From Cercophora sp. LCS_1 (lineage: Eukaryota; Ascomycota; Sordariomycetes; Sordariales; Lasiosphaeriaceae): a stretch of DNA of 64,000 bases. Position numbers and translations under genes: made by a program. Below, piece after piece: positions 37,777-49,746 of this stretch (the stretch's first letter is position 1; each line of letters opens with the position of its first letter). Under the pieces are notes generated by a model. That model was given only the letters and a program-made list of their open reading frames with translations. It was not told where the DNA came from and searched no databases. The stretch is from positions 434,001-498,000 of the forward strand of contig JAPZLL010000007.1 in assembly GCA_036250225.1 (NCBI GenBank), given 5' to 3'.

Positions 37777-40700
37777 AGGTCTCAGATGTTTCGGGCTTTG
37801 ACACTTGACGACTTGGTCCGATTCATCACGACAGATTGTGATCAAGCAAACTGTGAAATCATGGTCCAATCGGGAAAGTTGAGATCCAGATTGAAGGGAC
37901 CCTCCGCAAAAGCACGCAGGGTACTATACCACCCTCATTATCACCCCCTCGTGCTTGCCTCCTGCCTGCGTTGTGGGAGAGTGACTGACACTGCAGAGGG
38001 TGGAAGCAGGGAAGGAGCAGCTGTGCCAACCAACCGTTTGGATGAGAGGCCAAGGCCGTCGAAGCCATCTTTGCCATTTGCTCCTTTTGTCAAACAACGA
38101 CCCCGCCAACTTCACACCCACACGATGGCCAAGGACGGACAAGTGCATGGCAGAATGGGTGTGAAGCAGAGGCAAGCTGACCAACGAGACACCAAATGGC
38201 CGCGTCGGATTGCTTTTTCTGGCTGGCATGCCCCAAGATCCGGCGGCTTTCCCAAATGGGGTTTCGTGGGGAAGCCGCCTGCAGGACCAAGGTAAGCGGC
38301 AGCTCGACTCTTGCCAGTTGACAAGCGACGAACCACGATAGCGCTGCAGAGGATGGTGGGAGGTTGCCTCGCATCGTGGGGAGGGTTGCGCTGCCCCCCC
38401 ATCTTGAACGGATGGCGGAACGAGGTGGGGAGCAAGGCATTGGCTGACGTCTCATCGTGAGAACTATTCCAAGGGTTTCGCCGCGCCGTTCGTGGGAAAG
38501 GGCAATTTGGCGCTGCTTGCTCGTCTGCTGGATGGGGGTGCAGTGCAGTTTGCCTGCCCGCAGGATGGAGATGACGACGAAGACAACGAACAGGACGACG
38601 ACGCCTTCGCTTGCGCCGAGGACCTGCACTGCACTCTGCGCCTGGCTGCCGGGTCGGTCGTGGATTCGAAAGTGGTCAAGACAGTCGCCATTGGCTGGCC
38701 GCGCACCGAGAGCTGCGGACTCCCACCGTCGTCACATAGCCAACCCAGCCCTTCGGGGCCTTCGAAACGTGTTGGAGGCACGCTACTGTGGCTTCTCTCG
38801 AGGAGGGAAGGAGAAAGAAGACCACCGATGCACTTGTGATGATCTCGGCCTTGAGAACACCCCGATTATTCATACCGGCCCTAGCTATCATTGCCCAAAG
38901 GTCTCTTCTCTCCTCACGCTCCCGCCTGCAAGTTACGCGGCATGTCTCGGCAGCACTGTGGGAACGCAACCTGACAAGTCGCTCATGCAGCAGCTGGCCT
39001 TCACTCCCACGTTCCCACCACCACTTGGCCTGGGATTGCAGTGCTCCGTCCTCCAGCCCCCTCCACTATGTTACGCGCGCAGATTCCAGCTCGTGGTATA
39101 GGTGGATGGCGTGCATACCCATCCCACATCCCTTGTCCATCGGGGGTGGACCGAAGGTCGTCAGCCACTAACAGCAGGATCCGCAGGCCTCCTTCATACA
39201 CCAAGCAACCCACCATTATCAAAGACATACATCTGTCGACGGAGCCAGGATGGCTCTGCTGATTGGCCACTGTCCCTGGCTTGCAATATCAGCTGGCCGC
39301 GAAGGCGGGATATGGGGTGCTCCATGTGAATAATCGTGGGTGTTCTCGTATCAGCTACCAAGGAAGCCTTTGTTTATCGAGGATAGGAGCAAAAGGACCT
39401 GACCGGCTGAGCACGAAATGATGGCGTCGGCTTGGCCTGGAGGCCACCCATCAACATCACGTAAATATTTGTGGGGTTGGACCCTCGTGATGCTGCCATG
39501 GAGGAGGGGACGGGAGTGTGGTAGATCAGTCTGCAAGGAACCGGACGGGACTAGACGTGGGCGTGATCTGCCTCGAGTGCCGAGTTTGGTCTTGACCCCG
39601 TTTCCTTGTTTTCGCGCAACCACCGTCTGCAGAGGAGAAAGTCCTTGCCATATTCAGGAGGAGATCTTTAGGTACACCTTTCCTCGCCTCCAGTCTACTC
39701 AGGGTTCGTCCCGCGAGAAACCTAATGACCTGACGTGCTCAGTACGGGCTCTGGGTGGCTCCGTCACGAGGCGACCAGCAGGAATGTTCGGCGCCCTGAT
39801 ATTCCCACACCAGACCTGGTAGCAAGTATCGTTCTCTCCTTTTCAAGGTTGGAGAAGAGTCCGATGGCACCACCGCCCGGGTTGATCGGACCTCTTTTTC
39901 TCTATGTTGCTCCCGACCGAGCAAACCTGACAAGAAGAAACGCTGAGACAATCCAAGCCTGTAGACGATCCCGTGTGACAAGAAAACCCACATGTCTCTC
40001 GTTCCGAGACAAAAGTGTCAAGTGTCACTTGCCATTTTTGCTGGTCTTGATTTTCATCAGGCTTCGATTGGTTTCTCGGTCTGTCCGGTGGACGTAACAC
40101 ACACACCTCATACCCAAGAAGAAACGATAGGACAATGTTTTGTCTCTCTCTCCCTCTCCCTCTCCCTCTTTATCGTCCGCCTCTCTCTCGGTCTAAAAAG
40201 GCATGATACATGGCGTGTCATAGTGTGTCGGTGTGTGGTGTGTACTGTGTTGCAGTGACAAGCGGCGGTTCCTTCGGCCGGTTTGACTTCGGGGGGAAGC
40301 TACATGATCGGAGGGAACACAACATGAGTAGGATTTTCCCGTTCAATGCGGGTTGCCGGGCTGGTGACACAAGAGTTCTTGGGGGTTGTACGACAGGTCT
40401 CGCGGCTAGTGGAGAAACAGAGTTGACAGTATGGAGATACGGTGTGTCTGTGTTTGTGTATTTGTGTGGGATCTTTCTTGTGTTGGGGGTGTTGTGTGGC
40501 GATGGAAGGAGTTGCGCTTGTTGATAGACGAGTTGGCTCTGAGGCGAGTTCTCTGGGGTGATGGTGATGGTGACGGAGTTGTCTATTTGGATGTTTTAGG
40601 GGTTTGTTTGCTTATTGTTTTTGGACGGAGATGGTGCGGGATGAACTTGGACTCGGTTCGCTTGGTTCCATCGAGCGGCTGCTGTGCTGATGTAAATAGT

Positions 40701-40915
40701 ACTCCGCGGACGAAGGAGCAAGTTGGCAGGAGACGATGTAGATCGGGTTAATACCCTCGCGTTGGGATAGCAACGAAGGCTTCGACCCGTCCGCCCACTG
40801 TTTGCCCTCTGTTGTGTAGAAAAGGATTTGGTATTTTGTTCCTATGTTAAAAGATGAAGGAAGGAAGGGAGGAACAACATCACAATAGATATAATTTTAT
40901 TTTTTAAATTTTTTT
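37777..40915. other. Intergenic, no gene seen
   Basis: Frames are short and mutually overlapping. One at 38492-38839 (plus) has an Asp/Glu run but no family resemblance. A CT microsatellite lies at 40142-40170 and GT-rich sequence at 40210-40500. Confidence 0.5.
40142..40170. repeat. CT / CCCTCT microsatellite
   Basis: TCTCTCTC followed by repeated CCCTCT units. Confidence 0.8.
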
Positions 40916-41170
40916 AAAAAAGGGCCAAAATCTCACCGCCGAACCTCAACTCCCCTGTGGGGGAGGAGAGGGTCGACGGCTACATAAACCCCGGGCCCGG
41001 TGGCAACTGTGGAGTTTAAGTTCGAACTGGGCCCTTTTGCAGGAATATCACGACTTCTACTCTTATGAGGAGTCGAACCCAGTGCCTCACTCCGCGGGCC
41101 GGAGTCGGTCTACGAGGGTCTTATTCCCCGGCCAGGTGTTCACAGTGTTTTACCACTGCGCCATCCGTCC
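40916..41170 (-). repeat. tRNA-related SINE-like element or other Pol III-type unit
   Basis: Read on the minus strand, an A-box TGGCGCAGTGG (41163-41153) is followed by a B-box GGTTCGACTCC (41079-41069). About 150 bp of GC-rich unrelated body then ends in a T-run (complement of the A-run at 40916-40921) and AT-rich DNA. The boxes are 73 bp apart, more than in a tRNA without an intron. The arms around the B-box do not pair well, so this is not a normal tRNA. Internal promoter, body and T-rich end match the plan of tRNA-derived SINEs known from filamentous fungi. I found no target-site duplication and no second copy in the window. Confidence 0.5.
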
Positions 41171-41395
41171 AAGCCAGTTGTGCCCCCGTTGAGAAACGAG
41201 CTGCTGGTTCTAATACATAAACCCCAGCATCCCCTAATTCCAACACAACCGGTTGTTCTTATCATCGCCACTTCGGGGTCTGAACCATCTGAGCCTCCAT
41301 TCCCCTCGCGCCTGCCTCGCGAAATCCTTGACCCACTGTAGACATTTAAATCGCGAAATGGGCAGGAGCAATGCATGCCCCCCCACATAAATCTG

Positions 41396-44300
41396 TCAGA
41401 GAACAATCCTCTCCGGCATGTGTGGCTCAGGGTCGGAGTAACTTTCAACAAGACAAGTCCAACACAGCTTCTGCTCTCCCTCCTTCAGTATGACGGCGGT
41501 ATGGCCACTCCCCTGCTGAGCCAGGAGAGAAACCGCCGCCAATCTCGCAACCCAATTGTCCTTGGTGAGTAGAACCCCGATGCAGGGCGGTCCGTCCAGG
41601 AACTCCTCCCAGGAGTCGATGGACACGGCGTTCTCCAAACTTGCCGCTGATTCAGAACCAGCAAGCCGCGTGCAGGAGCAGGACACGATGTCCAGAGCAT
41701 CTCTCTCTATACTCAACACATCAATGTCGGCCACCCAGCTACCCTTATCCTGGACAGATACAACGGCTTCTAGCAGAAAGATCTCCTGGTCAATATCGCC
41801 CGTGTGGCTCCCGGCGTCGAGTGGAAACTTCCAGGTGGTGAACGACAGGTGCAGAGAGGTCCCTCCGAAGCGGTCAGCGACAGTCCCAGTGTACGGAGCG
41901 TGTGATACCATGGACGCGTCGAATCCGACTTTCCGGACCCGAGGCTCTTCGGGTGAGACCAACAAGACCATGCCAACATGGCCGACATTGCCTACCAGAT
42001 GGCGGAGGCCGAGTTTTTGAGTCTGAACGCTGGGGTCTGAAAGGAGGATCTCGGCGACAAAAATGGAGTCTTCGGAGCACAAGGCAATCACCTCTGTCAA
42101 CTGTGCTGGGTCGACATTGAAACGGCCTGATTCAAACATGGCTACGCAGGCGAATAGCTCGGCTCGTGTCATGGACTCCATGTGCTCGGCACAGGATCGG
42201 TACCGCCTCTTGAAGAAAGAGTCACTTGCGCTCTCTTCGATCTTTAGGTCGTCTCGAAGTGAAGACGGAAGCCATCTGGCCGCCAGCAAGTCCTGCTCAA
42301 CGACTTGAAGTGAGACTGTAGCATGTGGTAGCGAAGCATACACCGCGTCCACGAGCTCGAGCGCTTGAAGGGACAAGAGCCAATTAACGTTGGGTCGAGA
42401 GAAAGAACTGATCATTGCAAAACAATCCCAAGAATCTTCGTCGATCCCCGAGGTATTCGGCCCCTGAGTTTGGTTCGGTTGCAGCGTTGTTGTACTTCGC
42501 TTCCGCTTTAAATTGTTGGTGGTCTTGCGGACGGTGTCTATCGGGGTGGCCTATAGCGCAAGGTTAGCGTTGTTGGTATATGGTGCGGTTGACAGTACGG
42601 ACCCTCATACAAGCGAGAATGTATCGCAGAATTTTGCCTGAAGACACATCCCTCAGCCATGCGACAGCATTTTCAACCATCACCTGCTGTTTGGCGGCAC
42701 CAAGCTGCGAAGGTATGTTTTGTTTACTTTCCTCATACTTTTCCTGCCGCACCAGAATATGAAAGTACTTGGTCGATAAACTCCACGGACCTAGAAGGCT
42801 CCTGAACCGCGGCGGTGTTTCTCCAGCAAACAGGTTCGGAGGCCTGTTCCACACTCGGTGCCGACCTTGCTCTGAGGAGAATGACGGTTCTCGGTCGAGC
42901 ATATACTCCCGATCCGTCACAACGATGCAGATTTCTCCGCTCGCCTCGATTTCCCGTCTCCTTCTGTCGAGATGTGCCTTGAGCTCAGCCTCATTGGTAG
43001 GGCGGTTATGGTGATGATTTGAAATGCCAGCATGAATCCAACGCACTTGGCGCTTCTCGGGGCTTGGGACTACAGCGTTACCCCCACGCATAGCCAGGTG
43101 CTCTTCCACTGGGGATACTGTGGCGTATTCACTGTAATTGTACCCGGCGACCACTTTGCTGTGCGAGATGACTGCATCGCAAGCCTCGAGATGGAGGAGC
43201 GCCGCCAATTGCCGCAGATACTCGACACCAGGATCAATATCGGTCGATCTCCTCAGGGCCTGCATAATGGCAGGACTGTTCAACCCGAAAAAAGAGACGT
43301 CTCTGCCTTGATGATTTTTTCCACCAAGAAATCTGGTCCCTCGCCTCCATCCGTATTTGATCAACATGTCGGCGACTTTGCGTCTCTCGCCCACTAAGCC
43401 CGTGGCCGCCGAGCAAAGACCGAGAAGCCAAGACAGTTGTGAAGTCGAGCCGTCTGCTTCTTTCAGCTTATTACCCAACTCTTCGAACCAGCTCAGGGCG
43501 GCGTCGAAACTCGCATACGGAATATCCCACTGGCGAAAGATAGTCCCAAGAGCAACAAGCCAGAGTTGGGATGACGACACTCTGTTGAGCTGCTCGTTGC
43601 TACGGACCATCACAGGGTCGCCATAAAACTTGAGGTGTGACAGAGCAAGCGACCAGCGGGTAAAGTTATCTGACGCCTTTCCCTTGTATTCTAATCCCAA
43701 GCTAAGAATCGCCGTGCTTGGAAAGAGCCGGTCACCAAAGGGGACCTTGGTCGCCTCGGCTTGAAAGACCAAGAGATCCGGGTAGAGATGCCAGGACGAT
43801 ATGCCCCGGATGACGGCTCGGTCGCACGCCTGCTGGGGCAGGTTGTTTAGCAGTCTTTCCAGCACTTCCATTGCTCGGGTCCAGGTCAAGGTCACGGTTT
43901 CGTAGGTGGATGCGCCGGACGGATATGGCACGACGAGGTTGTCAGTTATCAAGGCAAGTTGCGTGTGTCGGAATCTCATGGAAGCTTCTGCTCGCCGCAG
44001 CCATGATCGAGCACTCGCGTCCCACGATGCTAACTCTGCTCGACTGTACTCCTGCTGGGCGGCCGCATGAGTGTGGGGATTAACGAGTTTTCCTAATTCG
44101 ACATCGGCGAGGACGTGCTTCTTTCTAACGTCAACAAGTTCAACCCAAATCGAGGTCGCCGTTTTGGTGTCCCAAGCATTTGCAAGCATACAGGCGAGGA
44201 GATGAACAGCTATTGCCGAGTTTCCCGACGTCGCGGCCGCCCAGATGGTGGTACAGTCGGCGCCAATGAAGTCTTGGAACGGGCCATCTCGGACCGTACC

Positions 44301-44609
44301 ATGTGGGTTGATATCGGGGCTCGAGAGGATCTCGGACACGCGATGGCCATATGCTTTGATGAGCTTTGGCGTATCAGGAATCTCTTCGTGGAACAGAAAC
44401 CCGAGCTTGCAAGCCGTTCGGTGTGTTTGTCCCGTTTCCGCCTCCTTCCTACGCCCAACCGTGAGGGCGGAGCCAACGGGATGGAACTCAGGGGCTGGGC
44501 TACAGCGCCAGAGAGAAAAGTCGAAATTGATGTTGACCAGTGCGAGTGTGTTCTCATTCACGGCTGAGACGGCCGAGTTCATAACTTTTCCCAAGCCGAA
44601 AGACGACAT
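41396..44609 (-). CDS. Conserved fungal protein of unknown function, 1053 residues
   Basis: Two exons: 44609-42603 and 42550-41396. The intron is phase 0, with a weak GTCCGT donor, a GCTAAC branch site and a CTATAG acceptor. The N-terminus (MSSFGLGKVMNSAVSAVNEN) followed by NTLALVNINFDFSL is a block I associate with large uncharacterised Pezizomycotina proteins; no catalytic motif or named domain is visible. The body is predicted mostly alpha-helical with many Trp/Leu-rich stretches, and the second exon has alternating hydrophobic segments. Residues 53-57 hold a short basic stretch (GRRKE). No signal peptide is convincing, though a few central helices are hydrophobic. It is flanked by the SINE-like element downstream and the carboxylesterase upstream. 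The gene model is solid by length and frame, the function is open. Confidence 0.85.
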
Positions 44610-45375
44610 GTCTTGGGCGATATTGATTGGGATCTAGACAGATATTGGGCAATTTTTCCTGCCTCCATTTCGGCGGCGATGGGGACCATTTTATTCTCAT
44701 GCTCGTCACTGGGAACCCTCCCTTCTCAAGGCGACAGCTCTGTTGCAAAAAGGCGGTCAGCCAGTCGAGGCCCAAGGCGACGAATCAACGTTGACGCAAG
44801 GCAGAATCCGTGAAACTACGCTTCTTGCGGTATCGGTGCGAGTTTGCAGAGTCTGAGAGAAGTTTGACCATAAAGGACTTGGGCTTTGAGAGAATGCAGG
44901 TACTTGGGCTGGATCGAGTTTAAAAAAAGGGGGACTCACCGGCCGCCAACCGCACCTGTTTGACGACGCATCGTGGATAATCTGCATTCTCCGTGACGGA
45001 TATGGGTTGGGCTGCCGCTAAACTGTAGCTCTCAGATTCGCCAAGCCCTTGCTAAAAACTGCTCATGCAAGTACAACACACTGGATGATCTTACGGCCTC
45101 GTGTCGACTACCAATCGTCAGTATATCCACCGTTGTCATCATTCTTTCATTTCACAAACCAGATGCCTCAATCTCCTACTTTTTAGCATGTATACCCAAA
45201 AATAACAGATAAGACTTTATTCACGATGTATATGTGCATGAAACCGTCACCTATCTCGGCATGGTATATTAAAACCATGTATTCTCACAAGCGAGGTTCC
45301 ATCATCATGGAGGAACCGTCTCCAACACCCCGCAACGCGTATAGACAGACCACCGCCAACATGGATATCATCAAA
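44610..45375. other. Upstream of the unknown gene and 3' region of the carboxylesterase gene
   Basis: No coding potential is seen beyond short chance frames. It holds the promoter of the 1053-residue protein gene and the 3' end of the carboxylesterase transcript. Confidence 0.5.
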
Positions 45376-47537
45376 TCATAGCTTCGCCTTTGGCAAGCCG
45401 CCGCCCCTACCGACTCCCTCGCTCAACTCGACGCGTCCCCACCAGAATCTGCAAGCCGCCATTTCTTCGTCCGTAAGCTTCTCCAAGTGTGCTGGCACAC
45501 CGGGGTGTCGTTTCCCCGTGACACCCTTTGCATCATAGCCAATCTGGAACTGTGCAACCGAGGCGCGTTCGTCGTTGCCCTCGCCAAAGACCATTTTTCT
45601 CCCCGCATCGCCGCTGGGCTGTTCGCCTCGTTTCACTACGCCCTTCCATGCTTCGTCCGCTTGGTCCTGGCGGAAGGGCGTCTCGAAGACGGGCCATTTG
45701 TTCTCGCCAAAGTCGGGTTTCCCCTCCTTGGAGACGACAAATTTGGCCCATGCCCCGTGCATGGCGTCCGAGACGGCTTTCAGGCCCGGCAGGTTTTCGC
45801 CTGCCAGGAGGGCCATGTCGTGGGCCACGACCGGAGCTTCGTCGCCATGGTTAGCAGTGCCCCATGCTCCGGTGGCGGCGTAGCGGTACAGGTAGACGGG
45901 TGATGTGTTTTTAGAGTCGGCCGAGAGGAAATGGGCGGTTTGGATGACGGGGCAGATGTACGCATAGTGCGAGTAGGCGGCATCAAGGCGTGAGAACTGG
46001 GGGCCCTTCCCGGCAGGAACGGCACGGTAGGGGGACGATGGGTCGGTGACGGGATCTGGGTAGAGACGCTCGAGGGCGTCGAGATCTGCTTCTGTGAAGC
46101 CGGGGATCAAGGCACGGAAGAAGGAGCGGAACTCTTCGTTGGTTTCCGCCGAGTGGGGAATAAAGATGGTGCCTTCGTTCGTGTTGTAGCCCGTCATGAC
46201 CGGGATACGGAGGTGGTGACCATTCCGCCATGAGTTGATGGGAAGATCAGGGATGATGCTGGCGGCATTGGAGTGACTTGAGTTGGCGAGAGCGTGGGGA
46301 GTGTCGATGACGGGCTGGAAGGGCCATGTAACACTGGCTGCGTATGCGTTCCAAATATCGCGCGAAGCTTTCACAATGACTTTTAGGGGAAGCTCGCGCA
46401 GACGAGTAAAGATGTCCTCGTCCGGGACGCCTTCAATACCCGCGGCAATGAGGAACTCGCGAAACTGAATCAGGTGGCGGGGGTGGGTGGGCACGAAAAC
46501 GGCGCGGGCCGTCGTGGCACCGGATTCGAGGATGGCTTTGGCAAATGGAGGCTTGGGACTGCTGGCGTAGGACATGAGGTGGTGGCCGACCTACAATCGG
46601 TTAGAGAAGCCACTTCTTGAAGAGGGGCACGCAAGCGTACCGAGTGCGCACCGGCGCTGAGGCCCATGATGGTGACATTGTCAGGGTCGCCACCAAAGGC
46701 CTCAATATTCTGCTGCACCCACTCAAAGAGCAGCTGCTGGTCTTTCAACCCTAGGTTCAGCAATCCCTCCTTGGCGGTCAGATCCGAGGGGAGGAAGCCC
46801 AGGGGGCCCACGCGGTAGTTGAAATTGATGCCAATCATGGGGTCCTCGGACCACGACACAAAGGCGGCCATGTTCCTTTCGGCGCCATAGCCGCTGTTGA
46901 AGGCACCGCCATGCACATAGACAATCACAGGCAGCAATGCCTTCTTCTTGGTGCCCCTTAGGTAGCCCTTTTCGTCAACCAGATCAGCGGTCCGGTAGAC
47001 ATTGAGATTCAGACAGTTCTCGCTGGCGTCGCCGCGCATGAAACCGTCACGCGGACACGTGTCGCCAAACCGAACGGCATTGAATGTCTTGGTCGACGGC
47101 TCCAGTGGCTTGGGGAGTCGGAAACGGTTCTGGCCCGCCGTGGTTTGGGCGTAAGGAATGCCGCGGAACGCATCGAGCTCCCTGGGGAAGTAGCTCGACC
47201 TGAGAATGGTGGCGCCGACGTATTCGCCCTGCGAGATGGTGATCTGCGGCTTGGTCGCCTTGGGCGGGGCCTGGGTCGGGGCCGTTGCCGGCGGTTTCGT
47301 CTGCGTCATGACTGCGGAGGTCGTCGGTCCGGGCTTGCCAAGCTCGGGCTCGTGGGGAACGGGATCGGGGTGGAGACTCGGAGGACGGGGAATCAGTGGG
47401 AATGGCGACACATGGTAGTGTTGAAGCGTGAGGAGGAAAAATACAACGGTCAACACGACGAGCCCCGACAGCCAGCGCGACGAGAGTGATGGCGACATGA
47501 ATAGTCGACGACCAAACAGGCGCTTTGGCAGGCACAT
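45376..47537 (-). CDS. Membrane-anchored type B carboxylesterase
   Basis: Two exons (47537-46641, 46590-45376; phase-0 intron of 50 nt) give 703 residues. After a short basic N-terminus comes one hydrophobic segment (about residues 22-40, GLVVLTVVFFLLTL) without a good cleavage site, then a Pro-rich stalk (about 45-95), then the alpha/beta-hydrolase domain. This fits a type II membrane protein facing the secretory lumen or cell surface. Catalytic triad: Ser294 in GLSAGAHS at the end of exon 1, Glu438 in YNTNEGT, and the His of ANHGDEAPVV near 547. The oxyanion motif YVHGGAF and the ENCLNLNVYR block are also present. The family hydrolyses carboxylic esters; the substrate cannot be told. An alternative start is Met14. 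Confidence 0.94.
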
Positions 47538-47895
47538 GGCCCGCAGGCAATTAAGGTGCCGCCGCGGGGCGAGCGGTCACGGAATGGCTAATGAGTCTAA
47601 ACGATGCGATGGCTGATTGCCAACGGGGGAGAGCGAAAAGGGGTGGGGTTGTGTCCGGATTTGCTAGATGTGCCCTTGCGTTGAATCGCCTTGGCGTGTC
47701 TTGGGCGACGCTCTTGCCCCTTTTCGGTTAGCACAGGGCTTCCGTGTGGGAAACGGTTTCCGTCTCGGCTGCATTTTTGGCGGCGATACGGATACAATTT
47801 AGTCAAATTGACGTCGACTGCATATCTGCTACGGGGTATCTGATGCGTCCAAACGACAATTGCGCAATGATCCATCTCACACTTCCAAACGACAA
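47538..47895. other. Short intergenic region
   Basis: Upstream of the carboxylesterase and downstream of the small acidic protein gene. No feature that I can name. Confidence 0.5.
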
Positions 47896-48630
47896 CTAGA
47901 TAATCGATGCCTCCGAGTCTGATCCAACGACTGACCACGCAGTCGATGCGTCCGATGCTCGAACAGATTCCCAGTCCGTAGACTGCTTGTCCGCTCCATC
48001 GTCTCCATCGTTGTCGTTGTCATCCTCGCCATCGTCATCGTTGTCCTCTGCCTCCTCATCTTCGCCATCATCTTCATCCTTGTCGCTGCCATCCTCGTTG
48101 TCCTCTCCCTCGGCGTCAGCCACATCCCCACTATCCTCCTCGCTCTCCTCCTCATCATCATCACTCATCTGACCATCCGTCTCCTCCACCATCTCCCTCT
48201 TATCAGCCCTCTCCCTCGTCACCTGGAATCCCCTCTCAACAGCCGCCGCAAACCCCTCCAACAAAACTACCTTCCCAGACCTCAACTTGTTAGACACAAG
48301 CTTGTGCTTCGTCACCATGTCAACCGACCCGTCAACCTCAATGTCATGAACATCCGCAACCGACTCATCGGGACCCTCCTCTACGCTCTCATCATCGGTA
48401 GACCGTCCAATCTGCGCATGCATGAACAGATGGCGCGCCGCCGAGAGACCGCCTGCTCCTAACGGGCTGTTGGCTGGGAGCCTCCTATTTTCGAGGTAGG
48501 TGTGCTTTGCTAGGTTTGGGTACCTGAAGGGGTAAGTCCCGTCGGCGAGACGTCGCATTGTTGACATCTTGGGTGACTTTCTGATGACTCTTGTGGGATT
48601 CGTAAATCCGAGATTCGTGAATGACTCCAA
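47896..48630 (-). CDS. Hypothetical acidic protein, 244 residues
   Basis: A single open frame from the ATG at 48630; a second possible start is Met22 (MSTMRRLADG). The first 150 residues have ordinary composition with blocks such as GTYPFRYPNLAKHTYLENRR and NKLRSGKVVLLEGFAAAVER. Residues of about 155-215 are almost only Asp, Glu, Asn, Gly and Ser, ending in DWESVRASDASTAWSVVGSD. I do not recognise the family. The acidic tail would suit a histone- or ribosome-associated nuclear protein, but that is guesswork. Low-complexity coding can inflate ORF length, so confidence is moderate. Confidence 0.6.
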   Translation of the reverse strand: MESFTNLGFTNPTRVIRKSPKMSTMRRLADGTYPFRYPNLAKHTYLENRRLPANSPLGAGGLSAARHLFMHAQIGRSTDDESVEEGPDESVADVHDIEVDGSVDMVTKHKLVSNKLRSGKVVLLEGFAAAVERGFQVTRERADKREMVEETDGQMSDDDEEESEEDSGDVADAEGEDNEDGSDKDEDDGEDEEAEDNDDDGEDDNDNDGDDGADKQSTDWESVRASDASTAWSVVGSDSEASII

Positions 48631-49746
48631 GGCAACTGGACGATTGATTCGATGGCGGTTGGCGATTGGCGGTTGGCGACTACACGGAGAAGGGACCTAA
48701 AAGGTATCCCGTTACTGTTCTGCTGTTTGATTTACGAATAAGCAGACAAACAGGCTCGTAGATTGTATAAGCGAACAGGTTCGTAAGATGTCTGGCGATA
48801 AAATAGAAAAAATCGAGCTTCACTTATTTGCGAGACTTACAGGCAGATTTTTGAGTTGAGTTGTTCGGAGCGTTTGGATTTCTCTCCACAACATGTTGCC
48901 GAGGCGTTGGAACGCGATACCGTACGTAACCTTCTCGGCCTTGCAGGACTTGATTCTCAGGCAGCGATGTTGGAATTTGGACTCGGAGATGGGAAATAAT
49001 GGTGCAGTGCTGACTGGATTTGATGGTATGAACCGACGCCGTTGAGGTGGCGGCTTCAAGGTTTCTGAGAGCAAGTGCCACGTAGCCACAGACTGTTGAG
49101 ACCGTTGAGACCATTGGGAAACCAAAGTATAACACCACGGATTGCATGGAAAAAACTTCAGTCATCCAGCCTGTATTTCTCTATCTACAAGCGGGCCAGT
49201 CTCAAGCAGACGAACCCAAATGATATCCGCCTATAGGGAAACGCCTGGAAGTCCCATCGTCATTACCTCTGCCCTTTTTCGGAACCCTCCGAGGCTCATC
49301 TTGCTTTTGTTTTTTGTTTTCCGCGCATGTTGGACACACCCCAGTGCCATGAGGGAGGCCTAACAGGTACCTCTTTTTCCACCACGTCGCTGCCGCCTTC
49401 TCCAACTCACCACCCATCCATCCCAATGTCGCGGAGCGAAGATGAGCCCGTCGGTTTGCAAAATCCCACACACACCACTACCTTTCTATGGTATCACTAC
49501 ATGTTCAAATGAACAAACGAAACAAAAATCCGCACACGCACGATGTGGGCGGCATGGTGGGAACGCCAAGTGGCATGACATGAAGGAAGCTGCCGCCGTA
49601 GAAAAACGCCCCTCCTCTTATCATCATAGCCCATAAAACTCCCAGGGGTCATAGCCGCCACCGTCATTGTCAGGCCGCGAGCTCTTCGCAGATGCCTGGT
49701 CCATCTCTCGCGATGGAGCAAATTCCGTCCTTAGCTCTTCGCCCAG
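48631..49746. other. Intergenic region 3' of exportin-1
   Basis: Holds the CRM1 3' end and the promoter of the acidic-protein gene. A minus-strand frame at 48824-49165 has no supporting motif. Confidence 0.5.

Noticed and set aside
38492..38839. 115-codon plus-strand ORF with an acidic run
   Set aside because: No recognisable family, no neighbouring exon, and competing frames on both strands.
15711..41395. RIP-mutated transposon island
   Set aside because: Base composition is not AT-rich and no transposon protein remnants were seen, apart from the short SINE-like unit.
48824..49165. 113-codon minus-strand ORF beside CRM1
   Set aside because: No motif and ordinary 3' untranslated context.
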